Shown here: one piece after another, positions 26,982-34,549 of the stretch
Layout of the letters: every line of letters starts with the position of its first letter
Position numbering within the stretch: position 1 is the stretch's first letter
Source: Candidatus Latescibacterota bacterium
Lineage (GTDB): Bacteria; Latescibacterota; UBA2968; UBA8231
Direction of reading: 5' to 3'
Assembly: GCA_016187725.1 (NCBI GenBank)
Contig: JACPJE010000012.1
Coordinates: 27,451-91,450, forward strand
Length of the DNA: 64,000 bases
Translations under genes and position numbers: made by a program
The notes under the pieces: generated by a model
What the model saw: only the letters and a program-made list of their open reading frames with translations
The model's database searches: none
Told to the model about the DNA's origin: nothing

Positions 26982-27818
26982 CTACATGCGGGGGATGTCG
27001 TCCAGTTCCGCATCCATCCGCTCCATGATCTTGCGTATATCCTCCATGCCCAGGTCCAGCAGCCTCACCGCCGAGGGCTGAAGCGGGGGGATCTTGCGGT
27101 CCCCGCCGCTGCCCAGGGCCTCGGCGCGGCACAGCACGTCGGCCAGGTGCACCACCGCGGTCCATTCGGCGTGGCTGCGCTGCGGGCGGAAATCGTGGTG
27201 GTCGCTGACCGGGGCCACTAGTTTGGCCGGCAGGGCCCACCTCTCCAAAAGCCAGCCGCCCACCAGGCCGTGGTGCGCCCCCAGCACCTCCTCCTCCGCC
27301 TCGCAAAAGAGCAGGTCGCGGGTCTCGACCAGGGCCCGCACCTGGTGGAATTCCTCCTCGAATCCCTGGAAGAGCACCACCTTGCCCAGGTCGTGCAGCA
27401 GGCCGGTCACGCTGAGTTCCTCGACCTCGCCTATCCCCAGTTGTTCGGCGATGAACCCGCAGGTGCGGGCGCAGGCCAGCGAGTGCTCCCACAGCCCGGG
27501 CAGGGCCTCCTCCATGTCTTCGAGCGCCGAGCAGCTGAGCACCAGGCCCTTGACCGCGTCGAAACCCAGCATGGTCACCGCGTGGGTGATGGTGGAGATG
27601 GGCCGGGAGAACCCGTAGAATCCCGAATTGACCAGTTTGAGCACCCTGGCGGTGAGCACCTGGTCCTTGGCGATCTCGTCGCCCAGCTGGCGGCTGGAGG
27701 TCTGGGGGCTGTCCACCATGCCGATGACGCGCGCGATGACCACCGGCAGGGTGGGCAGGTTGTTGGCCCGCTCCAGGTGCTGGCGCACCCGCTCCTTTTT
27801 TTCCTCTAACCCGTCCAC
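26982..27818 (-). CDS. HDOD-domain signalling protein
   Basis: This 278-residue protein is covered by an HDOD domain (LPTLPVVIARVIGMVDSPQTS...LGDEIAKDQVLTARVLKLVNS), a catalytically degenerate relative of HD phosphohydrolases. It keeps a partial HD-like LLHDLGKVVLF motif and VSDHHDF, so weak metal binding is possible. HDOD proteins act in signalling, motility or cell-cycle control. It is preceded by a small HD-GYP-type N-terminal module 6 bases upstream and followed by the PAS/His-box gene, so the three probably form one signalling unit. Confidence 0.88.
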   Translation of the reverse strand: MDGLEEKKERVRQHLERANNLPTLPVVIARVIGMVDSPQTSSRQLGDEIAKDQVLTARVLKLVNSGFYGFSRPISTITHAVTMLGFDAVKGLVLSCSALEDMEEALPGLWEHSLACARTCGFIAEQLGIGEVEELSVTGLLHDLGKVVLFQGFEEEFHQVRALVETRDLLFCEAEEEVLGAHHGLVGGWLLERWALPAKLVAPVSDHHDFRPQRSHAEWTAVVHLADVLCRAEALGSGGDRKIPPLQPSAVRLLDLGMEDIRKIMERMDAELDDIPRM

Positions 27819-27824
27819 GATCTC

Positions 27825-28121
27825 TCAGCGCCGGCGCAGATGTCGGCGGGCTATTTCCTCGATCTGCCTCATCAGGGGCTGGTCCTGCCAATCGGCAAAG
27901 CGGTGCTCCAGGTCGGCCAGCAACCGGGCGGTGCTTTTTTTTGAGGTCCAGGCTCCCTGCCCCTCGACGCTCAACTCGAAAACCCCCCAGCCCTGCAGGC
28001 GCGAGAGCACTGCCGGCGAGAGCCTGGCGCCCTTGGGCAGCAGGGTCCGGCCCTGCCGGTCAGTCACCGGGGCGGCCAGCAGATCGCCCACCTTGGCCTC
28101 CTGAACGCGGATGCGGCGCAT
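27825..28121 (-). CDS. Small protein resembling the N-terminal module of HD-GYP/HDOD proteins
   Basis: The 98-residue protein (MRRIRVQEAKVGDLLAAPVTDRQGRTLLPKGARLS) resembles the beta-rich module found at the N-terminus of many HD-GYP phosphodiesterases, here as a separate gene. The segment GRTLLPKGARLSPAVLSRLQGWGVFEL is characteristic. A basic helical tail ends in RRHLRRR. It lies 11 bases after the YkgJ-like gene and 6 bases before the HDOD gene, so it likely works with the latter. The start was placed at the ATG 28121; the track's 357-residue frame is an antisense/shadow extension. Confidence 0.72.
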   Translation of the reverse strand: MRRIRVQEAKVGDLLAAPVTDRQGRTLLPKGARLSPAVLSRLQGWGVFELSVEGQGAWTSKKSTARLLADLEHRFADWQDQPLMRQIEEIARRHLRRR

Positions 28122-28132
28122 CGGGGACTCCC

Positions 28133-28855
28133 TCAGACAGCGTCCATCAGCTCGGCTTTTTTCCAGTAGCCCTTGAAATGCTCGCGCATCCACTCCAGGG
28201 GCGCCGCGCAGAGGGCGTTGAACCCGCCCCAGGTCCAGTTGAGCGGCCAGTCCCGCCGGCCCGTGAGTTTGAACAGGAGTTCCCGCCTTTCCGGGTCGGC
28301 CAGTTCCAGGCCCCCGTGCAGCCGGCGCAGGGCCCGTTCGTAGAAGGTGGTGATCAGGTTGTAGATGTGCTGCTCCAGCTTTTCCGGCTGCATCACCCGC
28401 ACCCGCGGGCAGAGCATGCCGCCCTCCCGCCGGGCAAAGCCCTTGAGCCAGGGCTCTGGCAACAGCTCTCGGTAGCGCTCCAGTGCCTGGGCGATGCGCT
28501 GGGGGTCCATCACCGCGTAGGTGCGGCAGATCAGCGGGCGCACCGGGTAGATGGTGCAGCGGCGATCCTCGCCCAGGAAGGGGCAGCGGCGGGGCCGTTC
28601 CTCGGTGAAGCTGAAGAGTTCCTGCTGGCGCTGGGGCGAAAAATGGGTGCGCACATGCTCGGCGATGTGCAGGTACTCGGCGCTGTACAGGGGGAACATG
28701 GTGGCCCAACCCTGGTCGAACTCCGCATCGGTCAGGGCGCAGCACTCCCCCGAATTGGCGCAGCAGGTGGAGGGCACCTGGTCGTAGAGGATTTTCAGCT
28801 GGCTGGAGAGGTCTTCGGCGAGGAGCGGGCTGGCTTCCATGTCCAAAAGATGCAC
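28133..28855 (-). CDS. YkgJ-family Cys-cluster protein
   Basis: The 240-residue cytosolic protein carries the YkgJ (zinc/iron-chelating) Cys cluster: CCANSGECCALT near residue 31, then CPFLGEDRRCTIYPVRPLICRTY at about 91-113, and a later Cys. The cluster probably binds a metal or Fe-S centre; the function is unknown. The GTG at 28855 and an ATG five codons later (MEASPLL) are both possible starts; an AAAGAGG stretch favours the GTG. It is first in the run of signalling genes and divergent from the strong promoter at 28885. Confidence 0.82.
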   Translation of the reverse strand: MHLLDMEASPLLAEDLSSQLKILYDQVPSTCCANSGECCALTDAEFDQGWATMFPLYSAEYLHIAEHVRTHFSPQRQQELFSFTEERPRRCPFLGEDRRCTIYPVRPLICRTYAVMDPQRIAQALERYRELLPEPWLKGFARREGGMLCPRVRVMQPEKLEQHIYNLITTFYERALRRLHGGLELADPERRELLFKLTGRRDWPLNWTWGGFNALCAAPLEWMREHFKGYWKKAELMDAV

Positions 28856-28884
28856 AACCTCTTTGCCCGGCGCAACCGCCCTGC

Positions 28885-28914
28885 TTGACAGGTTGCAAAA
28901 GCCGCTTCTATAAT
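28885..28914 (+). promoter_or_regulatory. Consensus sigma70-type promoter
   Basis: TTGACA (28885-28890) and TATAAT (28909-28914) are both perfect hexamers, 18 bases apart, about 19 bases upstream of the small zinc-finger gene's ATG. The track's TTG start for that gene is in fact the -35 box. Confidence 0.85.
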
Positions 28915-28932
28915 TCGGGAAAGAGGAAGACG

Positions 28933-29109
28933 ATGGAACAGAAGCGCAAATTCCTCGGGGTGCACTTCCAGTGCTGCAACGTGTACGCCCGCATCTATGT
29001 CAACCCCGAAGGCACGGCGTACAAGGGGAGCTGTCCGCGCTGCGGCAAGCGGGTGGAAGTCAAGGTCGGCCCCGGCGGCACGGACAACCGCTTCTTCACC
29101 GCCCGCTAG
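28933..29109 (+). CDS. Small zinc-ribbon protein
   Basis: The 58-residue protein MEQKRKFLGVHFQCCNVYARIY...GSCPRCGKRVEVKVG has two Cys pairs (CC near 14 and CPRC near 37) typical of a structural zinc ribbon. Very similar short proteins occur in several uncultured and planctomycete-like lineages, with unknown function. The ATG at 28933 is used because the promoter lies upstream of it; a GAGGAAG site fits. It has its own perfect promoter, so it is probably well expressed. Its end overlaps the convergent ceramidase-like gene by 14 bases. Confidence 0.8.
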   Translation: MEQKRKFLGVHFQCCNVYARIYVNPEGTAYKGSCPRCGKRVEVKVGPGGTDNRFFTAR

Positions 29110-30418
29110 CCAATTCCTCCAGCAACCTCGCCGCCGCTGCCTTGATCATCCCCTCGGATTCGGGCCCGATCATCTGCACGCTGGGATAGACCTTGTATGC
29201 CTCGTCCACCTCGTACCCGCCCCGCGGGTACTCCTCGGCAGTGGGCACGTACCCGATGCAGCCGTTGGCATAGCCGCAGAGCAGGGCCGGCTGCAGGGGC
29301 GCCGCCGGCTCCAGATCCAGCTGGTAGCGGACAAAGATCTCCCCCTCCATCCCCAGCAGCACCGCCCCGCCCAGCTGCAGCGCCTGGATCTCAAAAGGTT
29401 GGACCTGCCCGCTCACCCCCTGGCGGGCCAGGCCCCGCATGGCCTCGGCCCATTCGAGGCGGGCCCGCGGCACCCGCTGCGCCCACAGGTCTCCGCCGTC
29501 CTCGGCGATCCGGTGGATCTCCGCCTTCAGCTGCAAGCCCAGTTTCTCCACCTCTGCCAAGAGGCGCGGGGGCGGGTCCATCAGCGGCAAGGGCACCCGT
29601 GCGCTGCGGCAGGCCAGCCTTCCCCCCTCCAGTTCCCGCGCTGAATCCAACCCCTGCAGCACGGCCTCGGCCAGTTCTGCCCCTGCCTGGTCCACCTGAT
29701 CGAAGCCGCCGTGGGCCAGGCGCGGATTGATATCGCCGCAGGCCCCATTGACAAAGAGGGCCGGCCGGCCCGTGCGCGCTTCCAGCAGGCGGGTGGCGGC
29801 CCCGGGAAATTCGGCGCTGAGCTGGTGGTTGCCCTTGCCCAGGATCACCGGGTGGCAGGCATGGCTGAACAAGGTGGCCACCTGGCCGACCCGCAGCACA
29901 TGGGCGTAGTCGGCCACCGGCCCCTCCGGATTGCTGCCGATCACCATCCGCCCTTCCCGCTTTTGCCTGCGGTTGATCCCCAGGTGAGCGGGCACCCGGC
30001 AGTAGGACAGCCGCGCCGGCTGCAACCGGTCGGTGGCGCGCACCGCCGCTCCCACCACCGCCTCCTGCACCCTGGCCAGGTAGGCGCTGTCCAGGTCTCC
30101 CATGCCGCGGAAAGGCAGGGTCAGGGGACCGGCATGGGTGTGGGAGCAGCAGACCATCACCCCGGCAGCCGGGATACCGACGCGCCCTTCCATGCCGGCT
30201 CTGAACTGCTGGACGGCTGCGGCCTCCAGCCCCACCAGGTCGAGGGCGGCCAGGGCCACCCGTTCTTCGCCCTGGGCAATGACCAGCACCTTGGCCATCA
30301 GGGGGTCGCGGATGCCTATTGCCCCGGATCTGCGGCCCCAGTACCCGCCCATGTGGATCCCGGCGGGCGGGGTGATATCGGCGCTGGCGCAGCCGGCCCG
30401 CAATTGGTCTTCAGCCAT
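29096..30418 (-). CDS. Neutral/alkaline ceramidase-like hydrolase
   Basis: The 440-residue protein matches the N-terminal catalytic half of neutral ceramidases and related proteins: AGCASADITPPAGIHMGGYWGR at the start, VCCSHTHAGP (zinc His ligands), ATLFSHACHPVIL, and VNGACGDINPR. Ceramidases split ceramide into sphingosine and fatty acid, but many bacterial family members act on other amides or are uncharacterised. No signal peptide is seen, which is unusual for a ceramidase and suggests a cytosolic role. The full C-terminal Ig-like domain of classical enzymes is absent. It starts 8 bases inside the upstream coiled-coil gene. Confidence 0.78.
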   Translation of the reverse strand: MAEDQLRAGCASADITPPAGIHMGGYWGRRSGAIGIRDPLMAKVLVIAQGEERVALAALDLVGLEAAAVQQFRAGMEGRVGIPAAGVMVCCSHTHAGPLTLPFRGMGDLDSAYLARVQEAVVGAAVRATDRLQPARLSYCRVPAHLGINRRQKREGRMVIGSNPEGPVADYAHVLRVGQVATLFSHACHPVILGKGNHQLSAEFPGAATRLLEARTGRPALFVNGACGDINPRLAHGGFDQVDQAGAELAEAVLQGLDSARELEGGRLACRSARVPLPLMDPPPRLLAEVEKLGLQLKAEIHRIAEDGGDLWAQRVPRARLEWAEAMRGLARQGVSGQVQPFEIQALQLGGAVLLGMEGEIFVRYQLDLEPAAPLQPALLCGYANGCIGYVPTAEEYPRGGYEVDEAYKVYPSVQMIGPESEGMIKAAAARLLEELASGR

Positions 30419-30707
30419 CTTTTTCTTCGGCGGGTTTCTGCCTGGGCCGCTTGGCGGGCGCCTGCTGCTGTATTTTCTTGGCTTCCTGCTCGAGCTGGGT
30501 CAGTTCCTCCCGCAGGGGGGAAAGCTGGCCCCGCTGCTCGTCCAGGGCGCCCTTGGAATTGCGGATCTCGGACTGCAGCTTTTCCTTGGCCTGCTCGAGG
30601 CGCTGGAGCTTGGGTTCCAGTTCCTGCCGGCGCTTGAAGTAATCCGACACCATGTGCAGGATGAAAACCAGGCACCCCAGGGCCAGAACCACGACTACCC
30701 ATTCCAT
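30411..30707 (-). CDS. Membrane-anchored coiled-coil protein
   Basis: The 98-residue protein has one N-terminal transmembrane helix (WVVVVLALGCLVFILHMVSDYF). A charged coiled coil follows (about 25-80; LQRLEQAKEKLQSEIRNSKGALDEQRGQ), then a basic, proline-containing tail. No family is recognised. It could tether partners at the inner membrane. It lies between the zinc-ribbon membrane protein and the ceramidase-like gene, overlapping the latter by 8 bases. Confidence 0.72.
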   Translation of the reverse strand: MEWVVVVLALGCLVFILHMVSDYFKRRQELEPKLQRLEQAKEKLQSEIRNSKGALDEQRGQLSPLREELTQLEQEAKKIQQQAPAKRPRQKPAEEKDG

Positions 30708-30735
30708 AGCTGTCCCCAGCTAGCCAGCTGCCCGT

Positions 30736-30942
30736 TCAATACCGCAGGTCCTCCTCTTCGGGATCTCCGTAGTCATCGTCTTCCTCGCCGGGCACCTCGT
30801 AGATCCAGCCGCAGGAGGAGCACAGGGGCTGGCCGGCCTCCCTGGGCGCGGTGCACTGCGGACAGCTTTCGCCCCTGGGCCACAGGTATTTGAGCGCCAC
30901 CACCACCACCAGGAGACCGGCGAAGAGCAGGGGCCAGAGCAT
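30736..30942 (-). CDS. Membrane-anchored zinc-ribbon protein
   Basis: This 68-residue protein has a single N-terminal transmembrane helix (LLFAGLLVVVVALKYLW), then a zinc ribbon with two Cys pairs (CPQC and CSSCGW), and an acidic tail ending EEEDLRY. Such proteins are common but uncharacterised. It is part of the minus-strand run between the cNMP-binding remnant and the coiled-coil gene. Confidence 0.7.
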   Translation of the reverse strand: MLWPLLFAGLLVVVVALKYLWPRGESCPQCTAPREAGQPLCSSCGWIYEVPGEEDDDYGDPEEEDLRY

Positions 30943-30963
30943 CAGGCAGGGTCTGAGCGCCGC

Positions 30964-31367
30964 TCAAGAGGAAGAGGTGATGGAACTCAGCATCACGTTG
31001 GAATGGCGCAGACGCTGGGCCAGGACCTTGGCCAGGTTGCGCAGGACCGTCACCTGGGTGTCTTTGTGGCGGCCTGGACCGTGGCCGAGCGGGGTCCGTG
31101 GTCCACCAGCGACACTTCGCCGAAGAAGGTGCCCGGTACGTCGAGGGTGGCCAGGGCGACGGCGCGGCCCTTTTCCCCTTCGGCGCTGACCTGCAAGGCC
31201 CCTTCGCAGAGCAGGAAGAGCGAGTCGCCCACGCTGCCCTGGGCGACGATGGTCTCCCCTGACCTGAAGCGCTGCAACTGGGACAAGTCGACGAGCCTGC
31301 GGACCTCCTTTTCCTCGAGGCCGGCAAAGAGCGGCGACTGCCTGAGCAGCACAGCGACGTGATCCAT
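30964..31367 (-). pseudogene. cNMP-binding-domain protein with internal loss and frameshift
   Basis: The first frame encodes a cyclic-nucleotide-binding beta-roll (LLRQSPLFAGLEEKEVRRLVDL...GEVSLVDHGPRSATVQAAT). It then runs into a stop at 31050. The missing C-terminal helices are in another frame directly after: DTQVTVLRNLAKVLAQRLRHSNVML, ending at a TGA at 30964. Compared with the adjacent intact paralogue, about 15-17 residues (VRLLAFPKRKLAEIFARWP in the paralogue) are missing at the junction. The ATG at 31367 immediately follows the paralogue's stop (TAAGATG); a GTG at 31376 is also possible. It is either a decayed duplicate or a local sequence error. Confidence 0.65.
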
Positions 31368-31368
31368 C

Positions 31369-31854
31369 TTATCCACCCTGTCCCTTGGCTCCGGTCCTGA
31401 GCATCCCGCTGAGTTCGACGATCCTGTCGTCGGCCTCCCGCAGGCGCAGCGAGAGGCTGCGGGCGATGTTGAGGATCAGGGTCACCTGCAGCCGCGGCCA
31501 GCGGGCGAAGATCTCCGCCAGCTTTCTCTTGGGAAAGGCCAGCAGGCGGACTGGCCCCTCAGCGCGCACGTCGGCGGAGCGCGGCAGGATATCGATCAGC
31601 GACATCTCCCCGAAGAAATCCCCGGGTTCTCCCATGCTGGCGATCAGCACCACCCCCACCGAACTGGCCTTCTCCACCCGCACCGCCCCTTCTTCGAGGA
31701 TGAATAGACAATCGCTGGGCGTGCCCTCGACGACGATGCGGTCGGAGGCCGCATGGGTGCGTGTTTCAGCGACAGCCAGCAGATCCCCCAGTTCCTGCTC
31801 GGTCATCCCCATGCACAGCCCCGAAGCGCGCAAAGTCTCTATCCCGCTGCTCAT
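31369..31854 (-). CDS. Stand-alone cNMP-binding-domain protein
   Basis: The 161-residue protein is a Crp-type ligand-binding domain without a DNA-binding helix-turn-helix: EQELGDLLAVAETRTHAASDRIVVEG, GEPGDFFGEMSLIDILPRSADVRAEG, and the dimer helix LQVTLILNIARSLSLRLREADD. The phosphate-binding cassette reads GEMSLIDILPRSA, close to the usual GE..L....RSA, so cyclic-nucleotide binding is plausible. Its target is unknown. It has an AGGTGAG site and begins a small run after a 71-base gap following the ECF gene. Confidence 0.85.
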   Translation of the reverse strand: MSSGIETLRASGLCMGMTEQELGDLLAVAETRTHAASDRIVVEGTPSDCLFILEEGAVRVEKASSVGVVLIASMGEPGDFFGEMSLIDILPRSADVRAEGPVRLLAFPKRKLAEIFARWPRLQVTLILNIARSLSLRLREADDRIVELSGMLRTGAKGQGG

Positions 31855-31925
31855 GTCTCACCTATCTCGATAAGAGAAAAGGAGATACGGCCCTACCGCC
31901 CAATATAAGCACCAAGGGGGGAGCG

Positions 31926-32444
31926 TCAAGCGGTTTTTGAGGGGGGAGCGCCAAGTGGTTTCAGGCGCCGCTGCAGGGCGGCGGCCAAGGGCAGGCCGCA
32001 GACCAGGCTCGCCGCCCCCTGCAAGGTATTGCCCCACAGGCTGAGCAGGGCTGGCCCTGGCCCATAGAGGTAGAACTCCACCACCAAATAGCCCAGCACC
32101 ATCCAGACCATGCCCGCCGCGGCGATCCCCGCCCTGAGCACCCAGGCCCGGTCTGCACCCGGCCGGGTGCCCAGCCAGCCGATCAGCAGGCCCTCGCATC
32201 CCTTGATGACCAGGGTGAAGGGCGCCCAGTGGGTATACCCGCCGTACAGGTCGGCGAGGGCCGACCCCAGGCCGCCGGCCAATCCCCCCACGCGGCCTCC
32301 GCTCAACAGCGCGCCGGCGATGATCAGGGCGTCCCCCAGGTTGATGTACCCTTCGGTGGCGGGCATGGGGATACGCAGGGCCAGGGTGGCGGCGGCCACC
32401 AGCGCAATCAGCAGGGCGAGGCGGGCGAGCTTGCTGACCTTCAT
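31926..32444 (-). CDS. ECF transporter S component
   Basis: The 172-residue membrane protein has about five or six helices. It shows the ECF substrate-specific component pattern: N-terminal ALLIALVAAATLALRIPMP, then GYINLGDALIIAGALLSGG and ALADLYGGYTHWAPFTLVIKG. Such S components capture a vitamin or its precursor and work with shared EcfA/EcfT modules. None of those are encoded in the window, and no vitamin riboswitch was recognised in the 1-base gap after the GDPD gene. The substrate remains open. Confidence 0.85.
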   Translation of the reverse strand: MKVSKLARLALLIALVAAATLALRIPMPATEGYINLGDALIIAGALLSGGRVGGLAGGLGSALADLYGGYTHWAPFTLVIKGCEGLLIGWLGTRPGADRAWVLRAGIAAAGMVWMVLGYLVVEFYLYGPGPALLSLWGNTLQGAASLVCGLPLAAALQRRLKPLGAPPSKTA

Positions 32445-32445
32445 C

Positions 32446-33306
32446 TCAGGAATCGGACTCGGCGGCGCGGCGGCGCAGTTTCTTCAGCTGCCGCCGGCGG
32501 CCCCAGCGGCTCTGCGCCCGCCGGCGGCGCCTGCCCAGGGGGGTCTGGATGCCGCCCTCCCCCTCCAGGTCCTGGAGCACCTGGTTGAGGCGGTCGGGGT
32601 AGTTGGTGATCAGGCCCTGCACCCCCATCAGCGCCAGGTCGCGCATGACGATCTCGTCGTCCACGGTCCAGGCCCACACCCCGATGCTGCGCTGGCGCAT
32701 CTCCTCCAGCAGGGCCGGGGTGAGGGCGGTGTGCCAGATGCCCACCGCATTGGCTCCCGCCTCCAGCACTTCCTTGGCCAGCCGGCGGACCCGAATGCGC
32801 GCCGGGGTGGTGGGCAGGGAACTGACCAGCAGGGCAGCGGGCAAGGCCGGGGCCAGGAGCTTGAGCCGGCGCACCGTCTGCGGGGCAAAGGACTGGACCA
32901 CCACCTGGTCCTCGGCCCCCATCTCCTCGACGACCTGGAGGACCCGCTCGGCGATGTGCCTGCCCTTGATCTCCACCAGGGTCAGCACCCGCCGCCTGGC
33001 CAGGTCGAACACCTCTTCCAGGAGCGGCACCCGCTCGCCGCGGAAGGAGGGGGAAAACCACGAACCGGCATCCCCCCTGCGGATCTCGGCCAGGGACTTC
33101 TCGGCTACCGGGCCGCTCAGGTCCGTGGTCCGGTCCAGGGTGGCGTCGTGGATCACCACCAACCGCCCGTCGCCGCTCTGCTGCACGTCCAGCTCGATGA
33201 GGTCCACCCCCAGCTGGATGGCCTGCTCAAAGGCCGCCAGGGTGTTCTCGGGCGCCAGGCCTGCCCCCGAAGCCCCGCGATGGGCGATGCGCACCGGGTG
33301 GATCAT
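32446..33306 (-). CDS. Glycerophosphodiester phosphodiesterase
   Basis: The 286-residue enzyme should hydrolyse glycerophosphodiesters to glycerol 3-phosphate and an alcohol. GDPD hallmarks are visible: RIAHRGASGAGLAPENTLAAF (catalytic His and Glu), VDLIELDVQQSGDGRLVVIHDATLDRTT, and TLVEIKGR. A basic tail (RRRRRAQSRWGRRRQLKKLRRR) extends about 40 residues past the barrel and may bind nucleic acid or membrane phosphate. No signal peptide, so it is a cytosolic UgpQ-like form. Its product is the substrate of glpD at 3.3 kb. Confidence 0.92.
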   Translation of the reverse strand: MIHPVRIAHRGASGAGLAPENTLAAFEQAIQLGVDLIELDVQQSGDGRLVVIHDATLDRTTDLSGPVAEKSLAEIRRGDAGSWFSPSFRGERVPLLEEVFDLARRRVLTLVEIKGRHIAERVLQVVEEMGAEDQVVVQSFAPQTVRRLKLLAPALPAALLVSSLPTTPARIRVRRLAKEVLEAGANAVGIWHTALTPALLEEMRQRSIGVWAWTVDDEIVMRDLALMGVQGLITNYPDRLNQVLQDLEGEGGIQTPLGRRRRRAQSRWGRRRQLKKLRRRAAESDS

Positions 33307-33325
33307 CGCTGTTCCAGATAGCCGC

Positions 33326-34534
33326 TCATGCGCCGAACTTCTCCAGCCGGCGGGCGTGGGCCAGGGCCAGGGCCATCACCGCCGTGGAGGGCAGCATCCC
33401 CAGGCTGCCGGCGCGGCAGTGGCGCTCCGCAAAGCCGGGCAGACCATCGGCCATGGCCCAGGGGCTCTGCAGCACCAGGGGCACCGGATGCCAGCTGTGG
33501 CTGCGCATGACCGAGGGGGTGGAGTGGTCTCCGGTGAGGATGAACACCTCGGGCTTTAGCTCCAGGAAGCGGGGGACGAACTGGTCCACCTCCTCGAGCA
33601 ATTCCACCTTTCTGGCAAAATCCCCGTCCTCGCCGGCGCTGTCGGTCTTCTTGACGTGCAGGTAGACAAAATCGTACTCGGCCCAGCGGGTCCGCAGCAC
33701 GGCGAGTTCCTGATCCAGGTGCCAGTCGGTCTCCACCGTGTCCATGCCCACCGCCGAGGCCACGCCCCGGTACATAGGGTACCCGGCGACGGCCAGGGCC
33801 TTGAGTCCGTAGATCTCGCCCATCTGCGGCAGCACCGGATAACGCCCGAAGCCGCGGATCAGCACCATGTTGGCGGGCTCTTCCCCGCGCAGCACCTGGC
33901 GGGCCTGGGTCAGAAAGGCGTCGGCCACCTCCACCGTGCGCGCAGATCCCTGGCGGCGCGCCTCCAGGGGATGGGGGGGCACTCCGGTCACCTGGGGGTC
34001 CGAGTCGCTCACCTCGTCCTCCAGGCCTTCGCCCCTGAAGACTACCGCGGCCCGGTACTCCATCTCCGGGGCGATGGACACCTCGATGCCGGGGATGCGG
34101 ATGGCGGCCAGCTTTTCGCACAGCTGCCGGCCTTTCTCGGTGGGGATGCGGCCGGCGCGGCGGTCCCTCACCCGGCCCTGGTCGTCCACGGTGCAGAAAT
34201 TGAGCCGGGCCGCCACGTCGCCGGCCCGGAAATCCAGGCCCAGGCCCATGGCGGAGAGGGCGCCCCGGCCGATCTGGTGTTTCCACGGATCGTACCCGAA
34301 GAGAGCCAGATGGGCCGGCCCGCTGCCCGGGGTGAAGCCCGGACCCAGGGGCCAGATCAGGCCGCAGCTGCCCGAGGCGGCCAGGGCGTCCAGATTGGGC
34401 AGACGGGCGGTGTCCAACTCCGATTTGCCGCTGCGCGGATCGGGCAGGCCGCCCAGGCCGTCGACGACCACTAATAAGATTTTGGTGTCCCGGCCTTCAG
34501 CCAGCAGTTCTCGGGTGTACTCTGAGCTTATCAT
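33326..34534 (-). CDS. apgM: Archaeal-type cofactor-independent phosphoglycerate mutase
   Basis: The 402-residue enzyme interconverts 3- and 2-phosphoglycerate in glycolysis. It follows the ApgM pattern of the alkaline-phosphatase superfamily: LLVVVDGLGGLPD near the start with the metal Asp, TPGSGPAHLALFGYDP with the nucleophile Ser, and later FVYLHVKKTDSAGEDGD and ILTGDHSTPSVMRSHSWHPVP with metal ligands. ApgM occurs in archaea and scattered bacteria, often instead of GpmI. The ATG at 34534 has a weak ribosome site. It lies 15 bases after recJ. Confidence 0.92.
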   Translation of the reverse strand: MISSEYTRELLAEGRDTKILLVVVDGLGGLPDPRSGKSELDTARLPNLDALAASGSCGLIWPLGPGFTPGSGPAHLALFGYDPWKHQIGRGALSAMGLGLDFRAGDVAARLNFCTVDDQGRVRDRRAGRIPTEKGRQLCEKLAAIRIPGIEVSIAPEMEYRAAVVFRGEGLEDEVSDSDPQVTGVPPHPLEARRQGSARTVEVADAFLTQARQVLRGEEPANMVLIRGFGRYPVLPQMGEIYGLKALAVAGYPMYRGVASAVGMDTVETDWHLDQELAVLRTRWAEYDFVYLHVKKTDSAGEDGDFARKVELLEEVDQFVPRFLELKPEVFILTGDHSTPSVMRSHSWHPVPLVLQSPWAMADGLPGFAERHCRAGSLGMLPSTAVMALALAHARRLEKFGA

Positions 34535-34549
34535 CTAGGCGCTCGGTGT

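Noticed and set aside
27825-28898. 357-residue ORF spanning the YkgJ region
   Set aside because: Only the last 98 residues match a known module. The rest is an alternative frame of the YkgJ-family gene, which has the conserved Cys cluster.
28885-28932. TTG start for the small zinc-ribbon gene
   Set aside because: The TTG is part of the perfect -35 box, so it lies upstream of the transcription start.
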